This document shows positions 12,386-23,287 of a stretch of DNA of 64,000 nucleotides, piece by piece; positions within the stretch are counted from its first letter, which is position 1; each line of letters begins with the position of its first letter. Origin of the DNA: an uncultured Clostridia bacterium (lineage in GTDB: Bacteria > Bacillota > Clostridia > Christensenellales > UBA1242); contig CANQDK010000005.1 in the NCBI GenBank assembly GCA_947591785.1, positions 46,416 to 110,415 on the forward strand, written 5' to 3'. The notes beneath the pieces are model-generated. The model saw only the letters and a program-made list of their open reading frames with translations, was not told where the DNA came from and searched no databases. A program made the position numbers and the translations under genes.

Positions 12386-12763
12386 ATGAAAAATATACCA
12401 TATATAATCACAGCAATTTTGATTGTTTTGGCAGGAATTTTTGCATTATTAAATAGAGTTTGGGCAGGGTTTGTATATTTTGTCCTGTCCTTTCTTTTGT
12501 TGTTGTCAATATTTTGGGCAGTTTGGCTTATAATTGAATACTTTACCACATTTAAAAGAGAACTTGATGAAAGTTTTAAACTATATCGTGCTGATACGAT
12601 AAATAGCAAAGAAGTTTCTGCACAGCAATTTGATGCAAATATTCCCGTCTATAAAAAACAATTTAACAGAAAAATTTTAAAAGTCAAATTGGTTAAGTGG
12701 GGGATTGTTATCTTCTGTTTTGCTGTTGCTGTGGCATTTTTGGTTGGAATGATTTTATATTAA
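12386..12763 (+). CDS. Hypothetical membrane protein
   Basis: ORF with TM segments; start moved to an internal ATG. Confidence 0.5.
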   Translation: MKNIPYIITAILIVLAGIFALLNRVWAGFVYFVLSFLLLLSIFWAVWLIIEYFTTFKRELDESFKLYRADTINSKEVSAQQFDANIPVYKKQFNRKILKVKLVKWGIVIFCFAVAVAFLVGMILY

Positions 12764-12849
12764 AAACGAAAAAATTTGTTCATTAAAGTTAATTTCATTT
12801 CTAAAACAAATCGCAAAATAAAAATGTTTTTGAAATGTTTTTGCTAAAA

Positions 12850-12877
12850 AGAAAAGTGCAAAGCTTTTCTTTTTTTG
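12850..12877 (+). terminator. Rho-independent terminator
   Basis: AGAAAAGtgcaaagCTTTTCTTTTTTT. Confidence 0.8.
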
Positions 12878-12984
12878 TGTGAAATTTTTCTTATTTTTTG
12901 ATTTGTGTTATTTTGTGTGTTATTAGATAAATTGTTTTGAAAAGATAAGAGAATTTGATATAATATCTATTATGTGAGGTGAAA

Positions 12985-14520
12985 ATGTTATCAAAAGTTC
13001 TAGGCTTTGGACTTATAGGTATTGATGGCTTTCCTGTCCAAATTGAAACTGATATGATAGGTGGAATTCCAAATATCGAAATTGTTGGACTTGGTGATAC
13101 CGCTGTTAAAGAAGCAAAAGAACGTGTCAAATCTGGAATACGAAATTCTGGTTTGGAATTTCCAGTGAAACATTATACAGTGAATCTTGCTCCAGCAGAT
13201 GTCAAGAAAGAAGGCCCATGTTTTGATTTGGGTATTGCTGTTGGAATTTTGTCTGCTTCACAACAAATTAAAATAAAAAAATATAAAAATTTTGTTTTTA
13301 TTGGTGAACTTTCTCTTGATGGGAGTTTAAAGAAAGTTAGAGGTGTTCTTCCAATGCTTATTTCGGCAAGAACAATGGGGTATAATAAATTTATCATTCC
13401 AGAAGAAAATGCGGAAGAGGCAAGATATATTGATGGAATTGACATTTATGCATTGTCAAATCTTAAAGATACTGTTGATTTTTTAAATGATGAAAAGGAA
13501 ATTAAACCGCTTGAAGTCAAGTCTTTTGATGAAGCTGTTAATGCCGAAGAAAACACTCTTGATTTTGAGAATGTTAAAGGGCAGGCTCAAGCAAAAAGGG
13601 CTTTGGAAATTGCAGCTGCAGGAGGGCATAATGTTTTGATGATTGGGCCACCTGGCAGTGGAAAAAGCATGCTTGCAAAATGCTTTCCTGGAATCCTTCC
13701 AGACTTAACATTTGAAGAAGCTCTTGAAGTTACAAAAATTCATTCAGTTGCAGGAGAATTGGATTTAAAAAAAGGCATTATTTCAAAAAGGCCTTTTCGT
13801 TCTCCGCATCACACAACAACATCAGTGAGTATGACAGGCGGTGGAAACAAGACAAAACCTGGAGAATTCAGTATGGCACATAATGGTGTTTTGTTTTTAG
13901 ATGAATTTCCAGAATATTCAAAACAAATGATTGAAACGTTGCGTCAACCACTTGAAGATGGAAAAATCACCGTTTCAAGATTGAATCAAACGATAACTTA
14001 TCCATCAAATTTCACATTGATTGCAAGCATGAATCCTTGTCCATGCGGATATTATGGTTCTACTGATAGAGAATGTAAATGTTCGCCAGTGCAGATACAT
14101 AAATATTTGTCAAGGATTTCTGGGCCAATTATGGACAGAATCGATATTCAAGTTGAAGTGGACAATGTTAAATTTTCTGAACTAAACAGCACGGAAAAAG
14201 AAGAGAGCTCTGTAGAAATCAAAAAGAGGGTTAACAAAGCAAGAAAAATCCAATTGGAACGCTTCAAAAATTCAAAAAATTATTCTAATGCTAAAATGAC
14301 AGTTCCTCAAATGAAGAAATTTTGTCAACTTTCTCCAGATTGCACACAACTTATGGAGCAGGCGTTTAACAGCCTTAAACTTAGTGCAAGAGCACATGAT
14401 AGGATTTTGAAAGTTGCAAGAACTATTGCTGATTTAGATGGAGAAATTGATATTAAACCACAGCATATTGCTGAAGCAATTTCTTATCGTGGGCTTGACA
14501 GAAAATATTGGAGTATTTAA
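12985..14520 (+). CDS. comM: YifB/ComM family Mg-chelatase-like AAA ATPase
   Basis: GPPGSGKSMLAKCFPGILP, FRSPHHTTT, NPCPCGYYG. Confidence 0.95.
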   Translation: MLSKVLGFGLIGIDGFPVQIETDMIGGIPNIEIVGLGDTAVKEAKERVKSGIRNSGLEFPVKHYTVNLAPADVKKEGPCFDLGIAVGILSASQQIKIKKYKNFVFIGELSLDGSLKKVRGVLPMLISARTMGYNKFIIPEENAEEARYIDGIDIYALSNLKDTVDFLNDEKEIKPLEVKSFDEAVNAEENTLDFENVKGQAQAKRALEIAAAGGHNVLMIGPPGSGKSMLAKCFPGILPDLTFEEALEVTKIHSVAGELDLKKGIISKRPFRSPHHTTTSVSMTGGGNKTKPGEFSMAHNGVLFLDEFPEYSKQMIETLRQPLEDGKITVSRLNQTITYPSNFTLIASMNPCPCGYYGSTDRECKCSPVQIHKYLSRISGPIMDRIDIQVEVDNVKFSELNSTEKEESSVEIKKRVNKARKIQLERFKNSKNYSNAKMTVPQMKKFCQLSPDCTQLMEQAFNSLKLSARAHDRILKVARTIADLDGEIDIKPQHIAEAISYRGLDRKYWSI

Positions 14521-14533
14521 ATTTTAACTTATA

Positions 14534-14560
14534 TTGTGGTGGTATGCATGCATAATACAC
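14534..14560. repeat. Palindromic repeat copy C (comM-dprA)
   Basis: TTGTGGTGGTATGCATGCATAATACAC. Confidence 0.8.
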
Positions 14561-14595
14561 ATTATTTGGTATTATGTCAAATTTGGAGGTTTGTT

Positions 14596-15687
14596 TTGAT
14601 TTCGCAAATAGATAGATTTTTAGTGTTTATGTCTATGAATGAAATTCCAAATAAGAAACAAGAGATTTTAATTAATCAATTTTATAAAAATGACGAAAGT
14701 TTTTCGCTTGATGAACTGCTTTTTAACGAGGATTTAAGTTCAATATTTTTGGAAGATGAACTTAAAACTTTAAGAAAAAACTACGATGGGCAACAACTTG
14801 ATGGCACTATTGAAAATATGCTTAATTCTGGCATTAAAATTTTGACGGTGTTTTCCGAGGATTTTCCAAAATCTCTTTATGGACTTTCTGATAGGCCACT
14901 TATTTTATATGCAAAAGGCGATGTTTCTCTTTTAAAAGGAAAATGCTTCAGTGTTGTTGGAACGCGTATGCCAACTTCCTATGGAAAAATTATCACTGAA
15001 AAATTCGTTAAGAAACTTGTTCAGGGCGGGCTTACAATTGTAAGTGGTTTATGTTTTGGAATTGACGAAATTGCTCATCGCACCACTCTTGAAATGAGCG
15101 GAAAAACAATTGCAATTATTGGAAGTGGTTTTTCGCATATTTATCCGTCAACAAATGTAAATCTTGCAAAACAAATTGCTGAAAAGGGACTTATTTTAAG
15201 TGAATATCCACCATCTTTTCTTGCGAAAAAATACACTTTCCCAAGAAGAAACAGAATTATTGCTGGTGTTAGTATGGGCATTTTGATTCCAGAAGCTGGA
15301 ATTAAAAGTGGAACTATGCATACAAAGGAATATGCACTTGAATATGGAAAGGATATTTTTGCTGTTCCTGGAAATGTTGTGAGTAACAAAAGTGAACTTC
15401 CAAATATGCTTATCAAAACCGCTCAAGCAGAGTGCGTTTTAAGTGCTGATGATATCTTGGAATTTTATGGATTAAACTGTCAAAAACGCCCTGAACAAAA
15501 TAAATATATTGAACTTTCTTTTGATGAGCAAATGATTATCAATTTATTGAAAAACGAGGAGCGTAGTTTCGATTTCCTTGCAAAAGAAACTAAAATTCCT
15601 GTTAATATTTTGAATAGTTGTTTGACAACATTGGAAATTCGTGGTTTAATAAAAAAGTTACCAGCACAAAAATTTTGTTTGACTTAG
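14596..15687 (+). CDS. dprA: DNA processing protein DprA
   Basis: VVGTRMPTSYG, GLCFGIDEIAHRTTL, FPRRNRIIAGVS; likely TTG start at 14596 after GGAGG. The track start at 14536 lies in a palindromic repeat. Confidence 0.93.
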   Translation: MISQIDRFLVFMSMNEIPNKKQEILINQFYKNDESFSLDELLFNEDLSSIFLEDELKTLRKNYDGQQLDGTIENMLNSGIKILTVFSEDFPKSLYGLSDRPLILYAKGDVSLLKGKCFSVVGTRMPTSYGKIITEKFVKKLVQGGLTIVSGLCFGIDEIAHRTTLEMSGKTIAIIGSGFSHIYPSTNVNLAKQIAEKGLILSEYPPSFLAKKYTFPRRNRIIAGVSMGILIPEAGIKSGTMHTKEYALEYGKDIFAVPGNVVSNKSELPNMLIKTAQAECVLSADDILEFYGLNCQKRPEQNKYIELSFDEQMIINLLKNEERSFDFLAKETKIPVNILNSCLTTLEIRGLIKKLPAQKFCLT

Positions 15688-15733
15688 ATATCAATATGGT
15701 GCTAAATTTATATAAAATAAAAAGGAGTTTGTT

Positions 15734-17812
15734 TTGAAACTTGTTGTTATTGAAGCCCCAGCAAAAAGGGACACTTTAAAAAAATATCTTGGTGACGGTT
15801 ATGAAGTCTTTGCAACAAAAGGGCATATTAGAGATTTGCCTGCAAAGGCATTTGCAATTGACTTAACAAACAATTACGAACCGCATTATGAAATTAACCC
15901 AGACAAAAAAGCTCTTATTGAAGATTTAAAAAAGAAAGCAAAGCGAGCTGACGAAGTCTTGATTGCAACCGACCCTGATAGAGAAGGAGAGGCGATTTCT
16001 TGGCATGTTGCTTATGTTCTTGGGCTTGATCCAAAGACAAAATGCCGAATTCAATTTAATGAAATTTCAAAAAAAGCAGTTCTCAAAGCATTGACAGAAC
16101 CTCGAACAATTGACATTAATCTTGTTAATGCTCAACAGGCAAGGCGTGTTCTTGATAGAATTGTGGGCTATAAGCTTTCACCAATTCTATCACGTAAAAT
16201 TGCACCAAAACTTTCTGCGGGCAGAGTTCAGTCTGTTGCACTTAAACTTGTTGTTGACAGAGAAAAAGAAATTGAAAATTTTAAGCCAGAAGAATATTGG
16301 ACTGTTTCTGCATTGCATGAAAAGAACAAACTCAAATTTAAATCGAATTTGACTTCCTTTAAAGAAAAGAAAATAAAACCAGCAAATCGAGCCGAAGTTG
16401 ATGTTGTTCTTTCTGCTGTTAAAGGAAAAAATTTTGAAGTTGTTGAAATTAAGAAATCGCGAACAAAATCTCATGCACAAGCTCCTTTCACAACAAGCAC
16501 TATGCAACAAGATGCTTTAAACAAGCTTGGAATGAGTTTGCGAAAAACAACTCAATCAGCTCAAGAACTTTATGAAGGTGTTGAAGTTAAGGGTGAAGGT
16601 AAAATTGCACTCATAACTTATATTAGAACTGACAGCACGCGTGTTTCTGTTGATGCACAAAACGCTTGTCGTCAATTTATTGTTGAAAAATATGGCAAAG
16701 ATTATGTTCCTGAAAAACCAAACATCTATGCAAGCAAAAAGAACGCACAAGATGCTCACGAAGCAATAAGGCCAATCAATATGCAAATGACACCAGAGAT
16801 GGTTAAGGACAGTCTTTCAAAAGACAATTATCGACTTTATAAACTTATATATGAGCGATTTATGGCAAGTCAAATGAGTGAAGCGGAATATTCAAATGTT
16901 AATGTGACATTAAATTGCGAAGGATATGAATTTAAAACTGTTGGAAAAACGCTTGAATTTGCTGGATACACAGCAGTTTATAAAGAATTTAATGATGAAG
17001 AAAAAGATTTGAATAAAAACAATTCAGATAAAATTCCTCAACTTAGTGAAGGAGAAACTTTGTCTGCACTTGAAATTAAGGAAGAACAAAAATTCACAAA
17101 ACCACCTGCAAGATTTACCGAAGCCAGTCTTGTTAAGGCAATGGAAGAAAAAGGGATTGGCAGGCCTGCAACTTATGCAGCAACCATAACGATTCTAACT
17201 GCAAGAAACTATTGTTCTAAAGATGGCAAGGCACTTGTTCCAACTGAACTTGGACGAAAGATGGTTGAATATTTGGAAAAATTTTTCAATAGTGTTATTA
17301 ATGTTAAGTTTACTGCACACATGGAAAATCGACTTGACGATATTGCAGAAAATAAAGATGAGTGGCATAGTGTTGTTGACAGTTTTTGGAATGGATTTAA
17401 GGATTTGCTTAAAAATGCCGACTCAAGCAGTTTAACTATGAAAAGCAATCCAATCGAAACTGATATTTTATGTGAGAAGTGTGGGCATAAAATGTTGATT
17501 CGAGAGGGAAGATATGGGAAGTTTTTGGGTTGTTCAAATTTTCCTAAGTGCAGAAATGTTCGCCCTTATGAAGAACATGAGAAAAAATCTGTTTCAAAGT
17601 GTCCTCTTTGTGGAAAGGATGTGTATGCTCTTCGCACAAAACGTGGAAAATTTTTCTATGCTTGCGAAGATAGAGAACATTGCAATTTCATGAGTTGGGA
17701 TATTCCAACAGGGGAGTTGTGTCCAAAATGTAAAAAACCTCTTGTAAAGAGAGGTAAAAATGTGAAGTGTTCTGAATGTGACTATGTTCAGCCAATTGAA
17801 ACAAAAGAGTGA
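15734..17812 (+). CDS. topA: DNA topoisomerase I
   Basis: IEAPAKRDTLKKYLG, ATDPDREGEAISWH, C-terminal Cys4 zinc ribbons. Confidence 0.97.
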   Translation: MKLVVIEAPAKRDTLKKYLGDGYEVFATKGHIRDLPAKAFAIDLTNNYEPHYEINPDKKALIEDLKKKAKRADEVLIATDPDREGEAISWHVAYVLGLDPKTKCRIQFNEISKKAVLKALTEPRTIDINLVNAQQARRVLDRIVGYKLSPILSRKIAPKLSAGRVQSVALKLVVDREKEIENFKPEEYWTVSALHEKNKLKFKSNLTSFKEKKIKPANRAEVDVVLSAVKGKNFEVVEIKKSRTKSHAQAPFTTSTMQQDALNKLGMSLRKTTQSAQELYEGVEVKGEGKIALITYIRTDSTRVSVDAQNACRQFIVEKYGKDYVPEKPNIYASKKNAQDAHEAIRPINMQMTPEMVKDSLSKDNYRLYKLIYERFMASQMSEAEYSNVNVTLNCEGYEFKTVGKTLEFAGYTAVYKEFNDEEKDLNKNNSDKIPQLSEGETLSALEIKEEQKFTKPPARFTEASLVKAMEEKGIGRPATYAATITILTARNYCSKDGKALVPTELGRKMVEYLEKFFNSVINVKFTAHMENRLDDIAENKDEWHSVVDSFWNGFKDLLKNADSSSLTMKSNPIETDILCEKCGHKMLIREGRYGKFLGCSNFPKCRNVRPYEEHEKKSVSKCPLCGKDVYALRTKRGKFFYACEDREHCNFMSWDIPTGELCPKCKKPLVKRGKNVKCSECDYVQPIETKE

Positions 17813-18027
17813 ATTGTTTTTAATTTTGAGTCTTTTTATATTCAATTTTGTTAAAAAAAATTATTTATGTCTTTAATTTGTTTTTAAAGAACTCAAAATT
17901 GTGTTATAATTGATTTGTAAAGATTGTTGAAATGAATAAATTTATTTAAATTTAGTCTTATTTGGACAAAGAAAATTTAAGGTAAAAATCATGTTCAACT
18001 AAATTTCTTAGAAATTAAGGAGATTGT

Positions 18028-18567
18028 ATGGAAAGTATGTTTAGAGGCACAACAATTTGTGCTGTAAAGAAAGATGGTAAAATTGCTGTTGCGGGTGATG
18101 GACAAGTTACAATGTCAAATAGTATTATCTTTAAAAACAACGCAAAAAAAGTTAGAAGAATATACAATAATTCTGTTGTTATTGGATTTGCAGGAACTGT
18201 TGCTGATGCTTTTTCTCTATCTGAAAAATTTGAGGGTATGCTCAACAAATTCGCAGGAAATCTTATGCGTAGTGCAGTTGAACTTGCTCAACTATGGCGT
18301 GAAGATAAAGCATCAAGACAACTCGACGCAATGATGATTGTTGCTGACAAAAACCAAATTTTGATTTTGTCTGGAACTGGTGATGTTATCGAACCACAAG
18401 ATGGAATTTGTGCAATTGGTTCAGGTGGAAATTATGCTTTGGCTTCTGCACGTGCTTTAATTCAAAACACAGATTTTTCTGCAAAAGAAATTGCTTATAA
18501 ATCTTTGAAAATTGCAAGTGAAATATGCGTTTTCACAAACGATAACATTATTGTTGAAGAACTATAA
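18028..18567 (+). CDS. hslV: HslV peptidase subunit
   Basis: [25 protein letters not shown]; next to hslU. Confidence 0.96.
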   Translation: MESMFRGTTICAVKKDGKIAVAGDGQVTMSNSIIFKNNAKKVRRIYNNSVVIGFAGTVADAFSLSEKFEGMLNKFAGNLMRSAVELAQLWREDKASRQLDAMMIVADKNQILILSGTGDVIEPQDGICAIGSGGNYALASARALIQNTDFSAKEIAYKSLKIASEICVFTNDNIIVEEL

Positions 18568-18710
18568 TTTTGCTTTAAGTGAAAATTAGAAATTTGTTAA
18601 TTTTAAAATTTGAAAATTTGAAATTGATAAAATATTTGTTGCATTATTGCAAGACAACAATATGATTATTCAAGAAGAAATCTTATATAAATTATTAAAG
18701 GAGTTTTAAA

Positions 18711-20006
18711 ATGAATTATACACCAAAACAAATCGTGGCTGAACTTGATAAATATATTGTCGGACAGACAAAGGCAAAACGTGCGGTTGCTGTTGCTCTT
18801 AGAAATAGATATCGTCGCAGTCGTCTTCCTGCTGAAACCAGAGACGAAATCACTCCAAAAAATATCGTTATGAGTGGGCCAACAGGTGTTGGTAAAACAG
18901 AAATTGCTCGCAGACTTGCAAAGTTGGTTGGTTCTCCTTTTGTTAAGGTTGAAGCAACAAAATATACTGAAGTTGGCTATGTTGGGCGTGACGTTGAAAG
19001 TATGGTGCGTGATCTTGTTGAAGTTGCTGTGAGAATGGTTAAAGACAACAAAAAGAAAGAAGTTGAAGCAAAAGTTATGCCAATTGTTGAAAACAAACTT
19101 GTTGATGCTCTTTTTCAGAACCGCCGCGTAACTATGGTTGACGTCAACAGAGATTCTCTTTTTGATGAATTGCATTCTGGAAAAGTTGAAGATGAAGTTG
19201 TTGAAGTTATTGTATTGGAATCTCCAAAACCTATGATGGCTTTTGGTGGAAACGAAATTAATTTGGGTTCTATGTTTGATGGGTTGACACCACCAAAACA
19301 TAAGAAAAAGAAAATGTCAGTTCGTCATGCAAGAGAAGCACTTTTACAAGAAGAAAGTGACAAAATTATTGATATGGATAATGTAAACGAAGAGGCCATC
19401 GCACTTGCTGAGGAACAGGGGATTATCTTTATTGATGAAATTGATAAGATTATTGGAAAGAGTCAAGCAACAAACAGTGCTGATGTTTCAAGAGAGGGGG
19501 TTCAAAGAGATATTTTGCCAATTGTTGAAGGAAGCACCGTTCCAACAAAATATGGAAATGTGAAAACAGATTTTATTTTGTTTATAGCTGCAGGAGCTTT
19601 TCATGTTGCAAAAATGGAAGATATGATTCCAGAACTTCAGGGGCGTTTTCCAATTAGAGTTGAACTTGAAAGTTTAACAAAAGAAGATTTCAAGAAAATC
19701 TTAACCACTCCAAAGAATGCTGTAACTTTGCAATATTCAAATCTTCTTAAAGTTGATAACATCAATTTGGTGTTTAAAGATGATGCACTTGATGAGATTG
19801 CAGAAATGGCAGAACGAGAAAATGAAACAAGTGAAGATTTGGGTGCAAGGAGATTGCATACAATTATGGAAAGTGTTTTGGAAGATGTTTCTTTTAACGC
19901 AACAGGCGAACATCCAATGCTTGATGTTGTGATTGACAGAACTTATGTTCAAAATGTCTTTAAGGATAAAACACAAAAGTTTGATTTGAAGAAGTATGTA
20001 TTATAA
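18711..20006 (+). CDS. hslU: HslU ATPase subunit
   Basis: TPKQIVAELDKYIVGQTKAKRAVAVALRNRYRR, GPTGVGKTEIARRLAKL. Confidence 0.97.
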   Translation: MNYTPKQIVAELDKYIVGQTKAKRAVAVALRNRYRRSRLPAETRDEITPKNIVMSGPTGVGKTEIARRLAKLVGSPFVKVEATKYTEVGYVGRDVESMVRDLVEVAVRMVKDNKKKEVEAKVMPIVENKLVDALFQNRRVTMVDVNRDSLFDELHSGKVEDEVVEVIVLESPKPMMAFGGNEINLGSMFDGLTPPKHKKKKMSVRHAREALLQEESDKIIDMDNVNEEAIALAEEQGIIFIDEIDKIIGKSQATNSADVSREGVQRDILPIVEGSTVPTKYGNVKTDFILFIAAGAFHVAKMEDMIPELQGRFPIRVELESLTKEDFKKILTTPKNAVTLQYSNLLKVDNINLVFKDDALDEIAEMAERENETSEDLGARRLHTIMESVLEDVSFNATGEHPMLDVVIDRTYVQNVFKDKTQKFDLKKYVL

Positions 20007-20014
20007 GAAAGGGA

Positions 20015-20047
20015 AGTTAGGACTAAATATTATCCTAACTTTGTCTT
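20015..20047 (+). terminator. Probable terminator after hslU
   Basis: AAGTTAGGActaaatattaTCCTAACTTTGTCTTT. Confidence 0.65.
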
Positions 20048-20053
20048 TATTAT

Positions 20054-20107
20054 ATTGCATACTACACAAAATTTTGTGTAGTATTGTTGCATAACACCAC
20101 AATATAC
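20054..20107. repeat. Palindromic repeat copy D (hslU-tcdA), compound
   Basis: TTGCATACTACACAAAATTTTGTGTAGTATTGTTGCATAACACCACAATATA. Confidence 0.85.
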
Positions 20108-20197
20108 ATGATTTTTTAAATATAGTTTTTTAATCTTTATATTTAATTTTTATTAATATTGTTTATTTATAAAAATCGTAATAATTGGAGTTTTTTA

Positions 20198-20935
20198 ATG
20201 TGGAATGATAGAACAAAACTTTTGATTGGAAATAGAGGGTTAAATGTGCTTGAAAACAGCAATGTTTGTATTGTTGGAATTGGTGGCGTTGGTGGTTATG
20301 TTGCATACCTTCTGGCTAGAGCGGGAATTGGAAGTTTAACTTTTGTTGATTTTGATAGAGTTGACGAAACAAACATAAATAGACAAATTGTTGCAACAAC
20401 AAAAACTGTTGGAAAGTTTAAGACAGATGTTATGAAAGATATCATTGCAGAAATAAATCCAAAATGTGAATGTTTAGTTGTTAATGAGCGGTTAGAAAAT
20501 GAAAATATGGATAAAATTCTTACATTGAAAAAATTTGATTTTGTTGTTGATGCCATAGACAGTGTTCAAAATAAAGTTGATTTAATTTCCTATTGTAAGG
20601 AACATGGGATTCGTATTGTTTCTGCTATGGGTGCTGGAAATCGTATAACTATTCCAAGTTTTAAGATAATGGATATATACAAAACTTCTAATGATGGGCT
20701 TGCAAAGGTTATGCGAAAAAAATTGCGTGAGAAAAATATTAAATCACTTGATGTTGTTATTTGTGATTCTCAAACTTTAAAAAACAATGTATTTGATGAA
20801 GATTTAAGTGAATTAAAACTTGATGAAAGAAAATCCGTAGTGGGAAGTATATCGTATTTTCCTGCTATGTGCGGTTGTGTTTGTGCAGGATTTGTGATTG
20901 AAAATTTACTTGCTGAAGAAAACAAAACTAAATGA
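20198..20935 (+). CDS. tcdA: ThiF-family tRNA threonylcarbamoyladenosine dehydratase (TcdA-like)
   Basis: CIVGIGGVGGYVAYLLARAGIGSLTFVDFDRVDETNINRQ. Confidence 0.85.
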   Translation: MWNDRTKLLIGNRGLNVLENSNVCIVGIGGVGGYVAYLLARAGIGSLTFVDFDRVDETNINRQIVATTKTVGKFKTDVMKDIIAEINPKCECLVVNERLENENMDKILTLKKFDFVVDAIDSVQNKVDLISYCKEHGIRIVSAMGAGNRITIPSFKIMDIYKTSNDGLAKVMRKKLREKNIKSLDVVICDSQTLKNNVFDEDLSELKLDERKSVVGSISYFPAMCGCVCAGFVIENLLAEENKTK

Positions 20936-21007
20936 AACTTTAAATTTTAACTTATTTTGCTTTATTTTTTTATTTGAATTTGATAAAATATGTAATGAAA
21001 TAAAGGG

Positions 21008-21328
21008 GTGAAGATTATGGAAATAATAACTGAAAAAGAATTCCAAGATAAAACTAAAAATGGTGTTGTCCTTATTGATTTTTTTGCCACATGGTGCGGG
21101 CCTTGCAAAATGATGAGTCCAATCTTGGAAAATGTTCAAAAAGAAATTGGAGATAAATTAACAATCTATAAAGTTGATGTTGATAATGATGAAAAACTTG
21201 CTTGTAGTTTTGGAATTATGAGCATTCCAACTATGATTTTGTTTGTTAATGGCCAAAAAAAAGAAAAACATGTTGGACTTTGGGCAAAGCAAGATGTTAT
21301 TGACACTGTAAGCAAATATTTGCCTTAA
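21008..21328 (+). CDS. trxA: Thioredoxin
   Basis: DFFATWCGPCKMMSPILE. Confidence 0.95.
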   Translation: MKIMEIITEKEFQDKTKNGVVLIDFFATWCGPCKMMSPILENVQKEIGDKLTIYKVDVDNDEKLACSFGIMSIPTMILFVNGQKKEKHVGLWAKQDVIDTVSKYLP

Positions 21329-21479
21329 ATTTGACTTCAAAATTTAGTGTTTATTTGGCAAAAATTAATTTAAAACTAAATAATTTTTATATAATATAAA
21401 AATTTTAAACTTTTTCCTATTGACATTACTTTTTTTTGGTGTTAAAATATTCTTGAATTTTATTTTAAAAGGAAAGGTT

Positions 21480-22655
21480 ATGGAAAGAAAAATTTATTTG
21501 GACAATGCATCAACAACTTATGTTTCCAATGAAGTAATGGCAGAAATGCTACCTTGTTTCAATACTCTTTATGGAAACGCAGGTTCCCTTCATAGTTTTG
21601 GGCGTGATGCTGTCGCAATCTTGGATAGGGCTCGTGATAGAGTTAAAAATGCCATAAATGCAAATAAAGCGAATGAAATTTACTTTACTAGTGGTGGAAC
21701 TGAAGCTGACAACTGGGCAATAATTGGAGTTGCTCATGCAAATGCAAATAAAGGAAAACATATCATCACAAGTGCAATTGAACATCATGCTGTTTTGCAT
21801 GCTTGTGAACAACTTGAAAAAGAAGGATTTGAAATAACATATTTGCCTGTTGACCAATATGGACTTGTTAAAATGCCAGAGCTTTTGCATGCTATTAGAA
21901 AAGACACTATATTGATTTCTGTCATGACAGTCAATAATGAAGTTGGAACAATACAAAACATTAAAACTATTGCTAAAATTGCTCACGATTATGGTATATT
22001 GTTTCATACTGATGCAGTTCAAGCAATTGGACATGTTAAAATGGATGTTCAAGATATGGAAATTGACCTTATGTCTATGTCCGCTCATAAAATTCATGGA
22101 CCAAAAGGGGTTGGGGCATTATACGTTAAAAATGGAATAAGAATCGACCCAATCACTTATGGCGGAACAAGTCAAGAAAGAGGAAAGCGTTCAGGAACAG
22201 AAAATATTCCAGCAATTGCTGGGTTTGGTAAGGCCATTGAAATTGCAACAAAAAATTATATCATCACAAATAAAAAACTTCATTCAATTAGGGATTATTT
22301 CCTCGAAAAACTAAAAGAAAAAGTGGAATATTTCCAAGTTAATGGCCATCCACATCAAAAATCAAATGCTATTTTAAATGTTTCATTTTATGGAATTGAA
22401 GGTGAAAGCATATTAATGCTTCTTGACCTTGCAGGAATTTGTGTTTCAACAGCATCTGCTTGCACTTCAAAATCGCTTTTGCCATCTCATGTTTTGAAAG
22501 CGATGGGTGTTCCTGATGATATAGCACAAGGTTCGATACGCTTCTCTTTTGGAACAAATATTTCAAAATCTGATGTTGATTATGTCACAGATGAAATTCA
22601 AAAGGTGGTTGCAAAACTTAGAGCAATTTCACCAATTCAAGCAGGGAGGATTTAA
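21480..22655 (+). CDS. iscS: Cysteine desulfurase (NifS/IscS type)
   Basis: YLDNASTTYVSNEV, SAHKIHGPKGVGALYVK, STASACTSKS. Confidence 0.94.
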   Translation: MERKIYLDNASTTYVSNEVMAEMLPCFNTLYGNAGSLHSFGRDAVAILDRARDRVKNAINANKANEIYFTSGGTEADNWAIIGVAHANANKGKHIITSAIEHHAVLHACEQLEKEGFEITYLPVDQYGLVKMPELLHAIRKDTILISVMTVNNEVGTIQNIKTIAKIAHDYGILFHTDAVQAIGHVKMDVQDMEIDLMSMSAHKIHGPKGVGALYVKNGIRIDPITYGGTSQERGKRSGTENIPAIAGFGKAIEIATKNYIITNKKLHSIRDYFLEKLKEKVEYFQVNGHPHQKSNAILNVSFYGIEGESILMLLDLAGICVSTASACTSKSLLPSHVLKAMGVPDDIAQGSIRFSFGTNISKSDVDYVTDEIQKVVAKLRAISPIQAGRI

Positions 22656-22657
22656 TT

Positions 22658-23071
22658 ATGTATAGCAAAACTGTTATTGATAGATTTCAAAATCCACGTA
22701 ATGCAGGTGGAATGCATGGGGCAAATGCAATTGGAGAAGTTGGAAATGCCGCATGTGGTGATATTATGAAAATGTATCTCAAAATTGATGATAATGGAGT
22801 TATTGAAAACGCAAAATTCAAAACTTTTGGTTGCTGTGCTGCAATTGCATCAACAGATATGGCATGTGACCTTATAAAAGGTAAAACAATTGATGAAGCA
22901 TTAAAAGTGACAAACAAACAAGTTTTGGATTTATTGGGAGAACTTCCACCACATAAAATTCATTGCTCAATTTTGGCAGAAGAAAGCATTAAAGCTGCCA
23001 TTCAAAACTACTATGAAAGAAAAGAAAAAGAACTTAAAAAATCTGTAAAAAAACCAATAAACTATGTTTAG
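22658..23071 (+). CDS. iscU: Fe-S scaffold protein (IscU/NifU N-terminal type)
   Basis: FQNPRNAGGM, GNAACGDIMKMYLKI, KTFGCCAAIASTDMACDLIKGKT, PPHKIHCSILAEESIKAAI. Confidence 0.93.
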   Translation: MYSKTVIDRFQNPRNAGGMHGANAIGEVGNAACGDIMKMYLKIDDNGVIENAKFKTFGCCAAIASTDMACDLIKGKTIDEALKVTNKQVLDLLGELPPHKIHCSILAEESIKAAIQNYYERKEKELKKSVKKPINYV

Positions 23072-23287
23072 TTTTTAATAAAATATTTTGCGAATAGATA
23101 AATATTAATAACCAAATATCTTTAAATGTATAATAACTAAATGGAGATGTAATAGCGAATTTTATATTCATAATAATGTAAAAAATCTATGTTGACTTAA
23201 TTTTGAAAAACGATAAAAAAACAAAATTAAATATGTTGCAGACATTTTATTAAGAGTATCTTATTTTAAGTCACATTAAAAAATTAT

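Noticed and set aside
14536-14595. N-terminal extension of DprA in the ORF track (MVVCMHNTHYLVLCQIWRF)
   Set aside because: Encoded by palindromic repeat copy C; a TTG at 14596 follows GGAGG.
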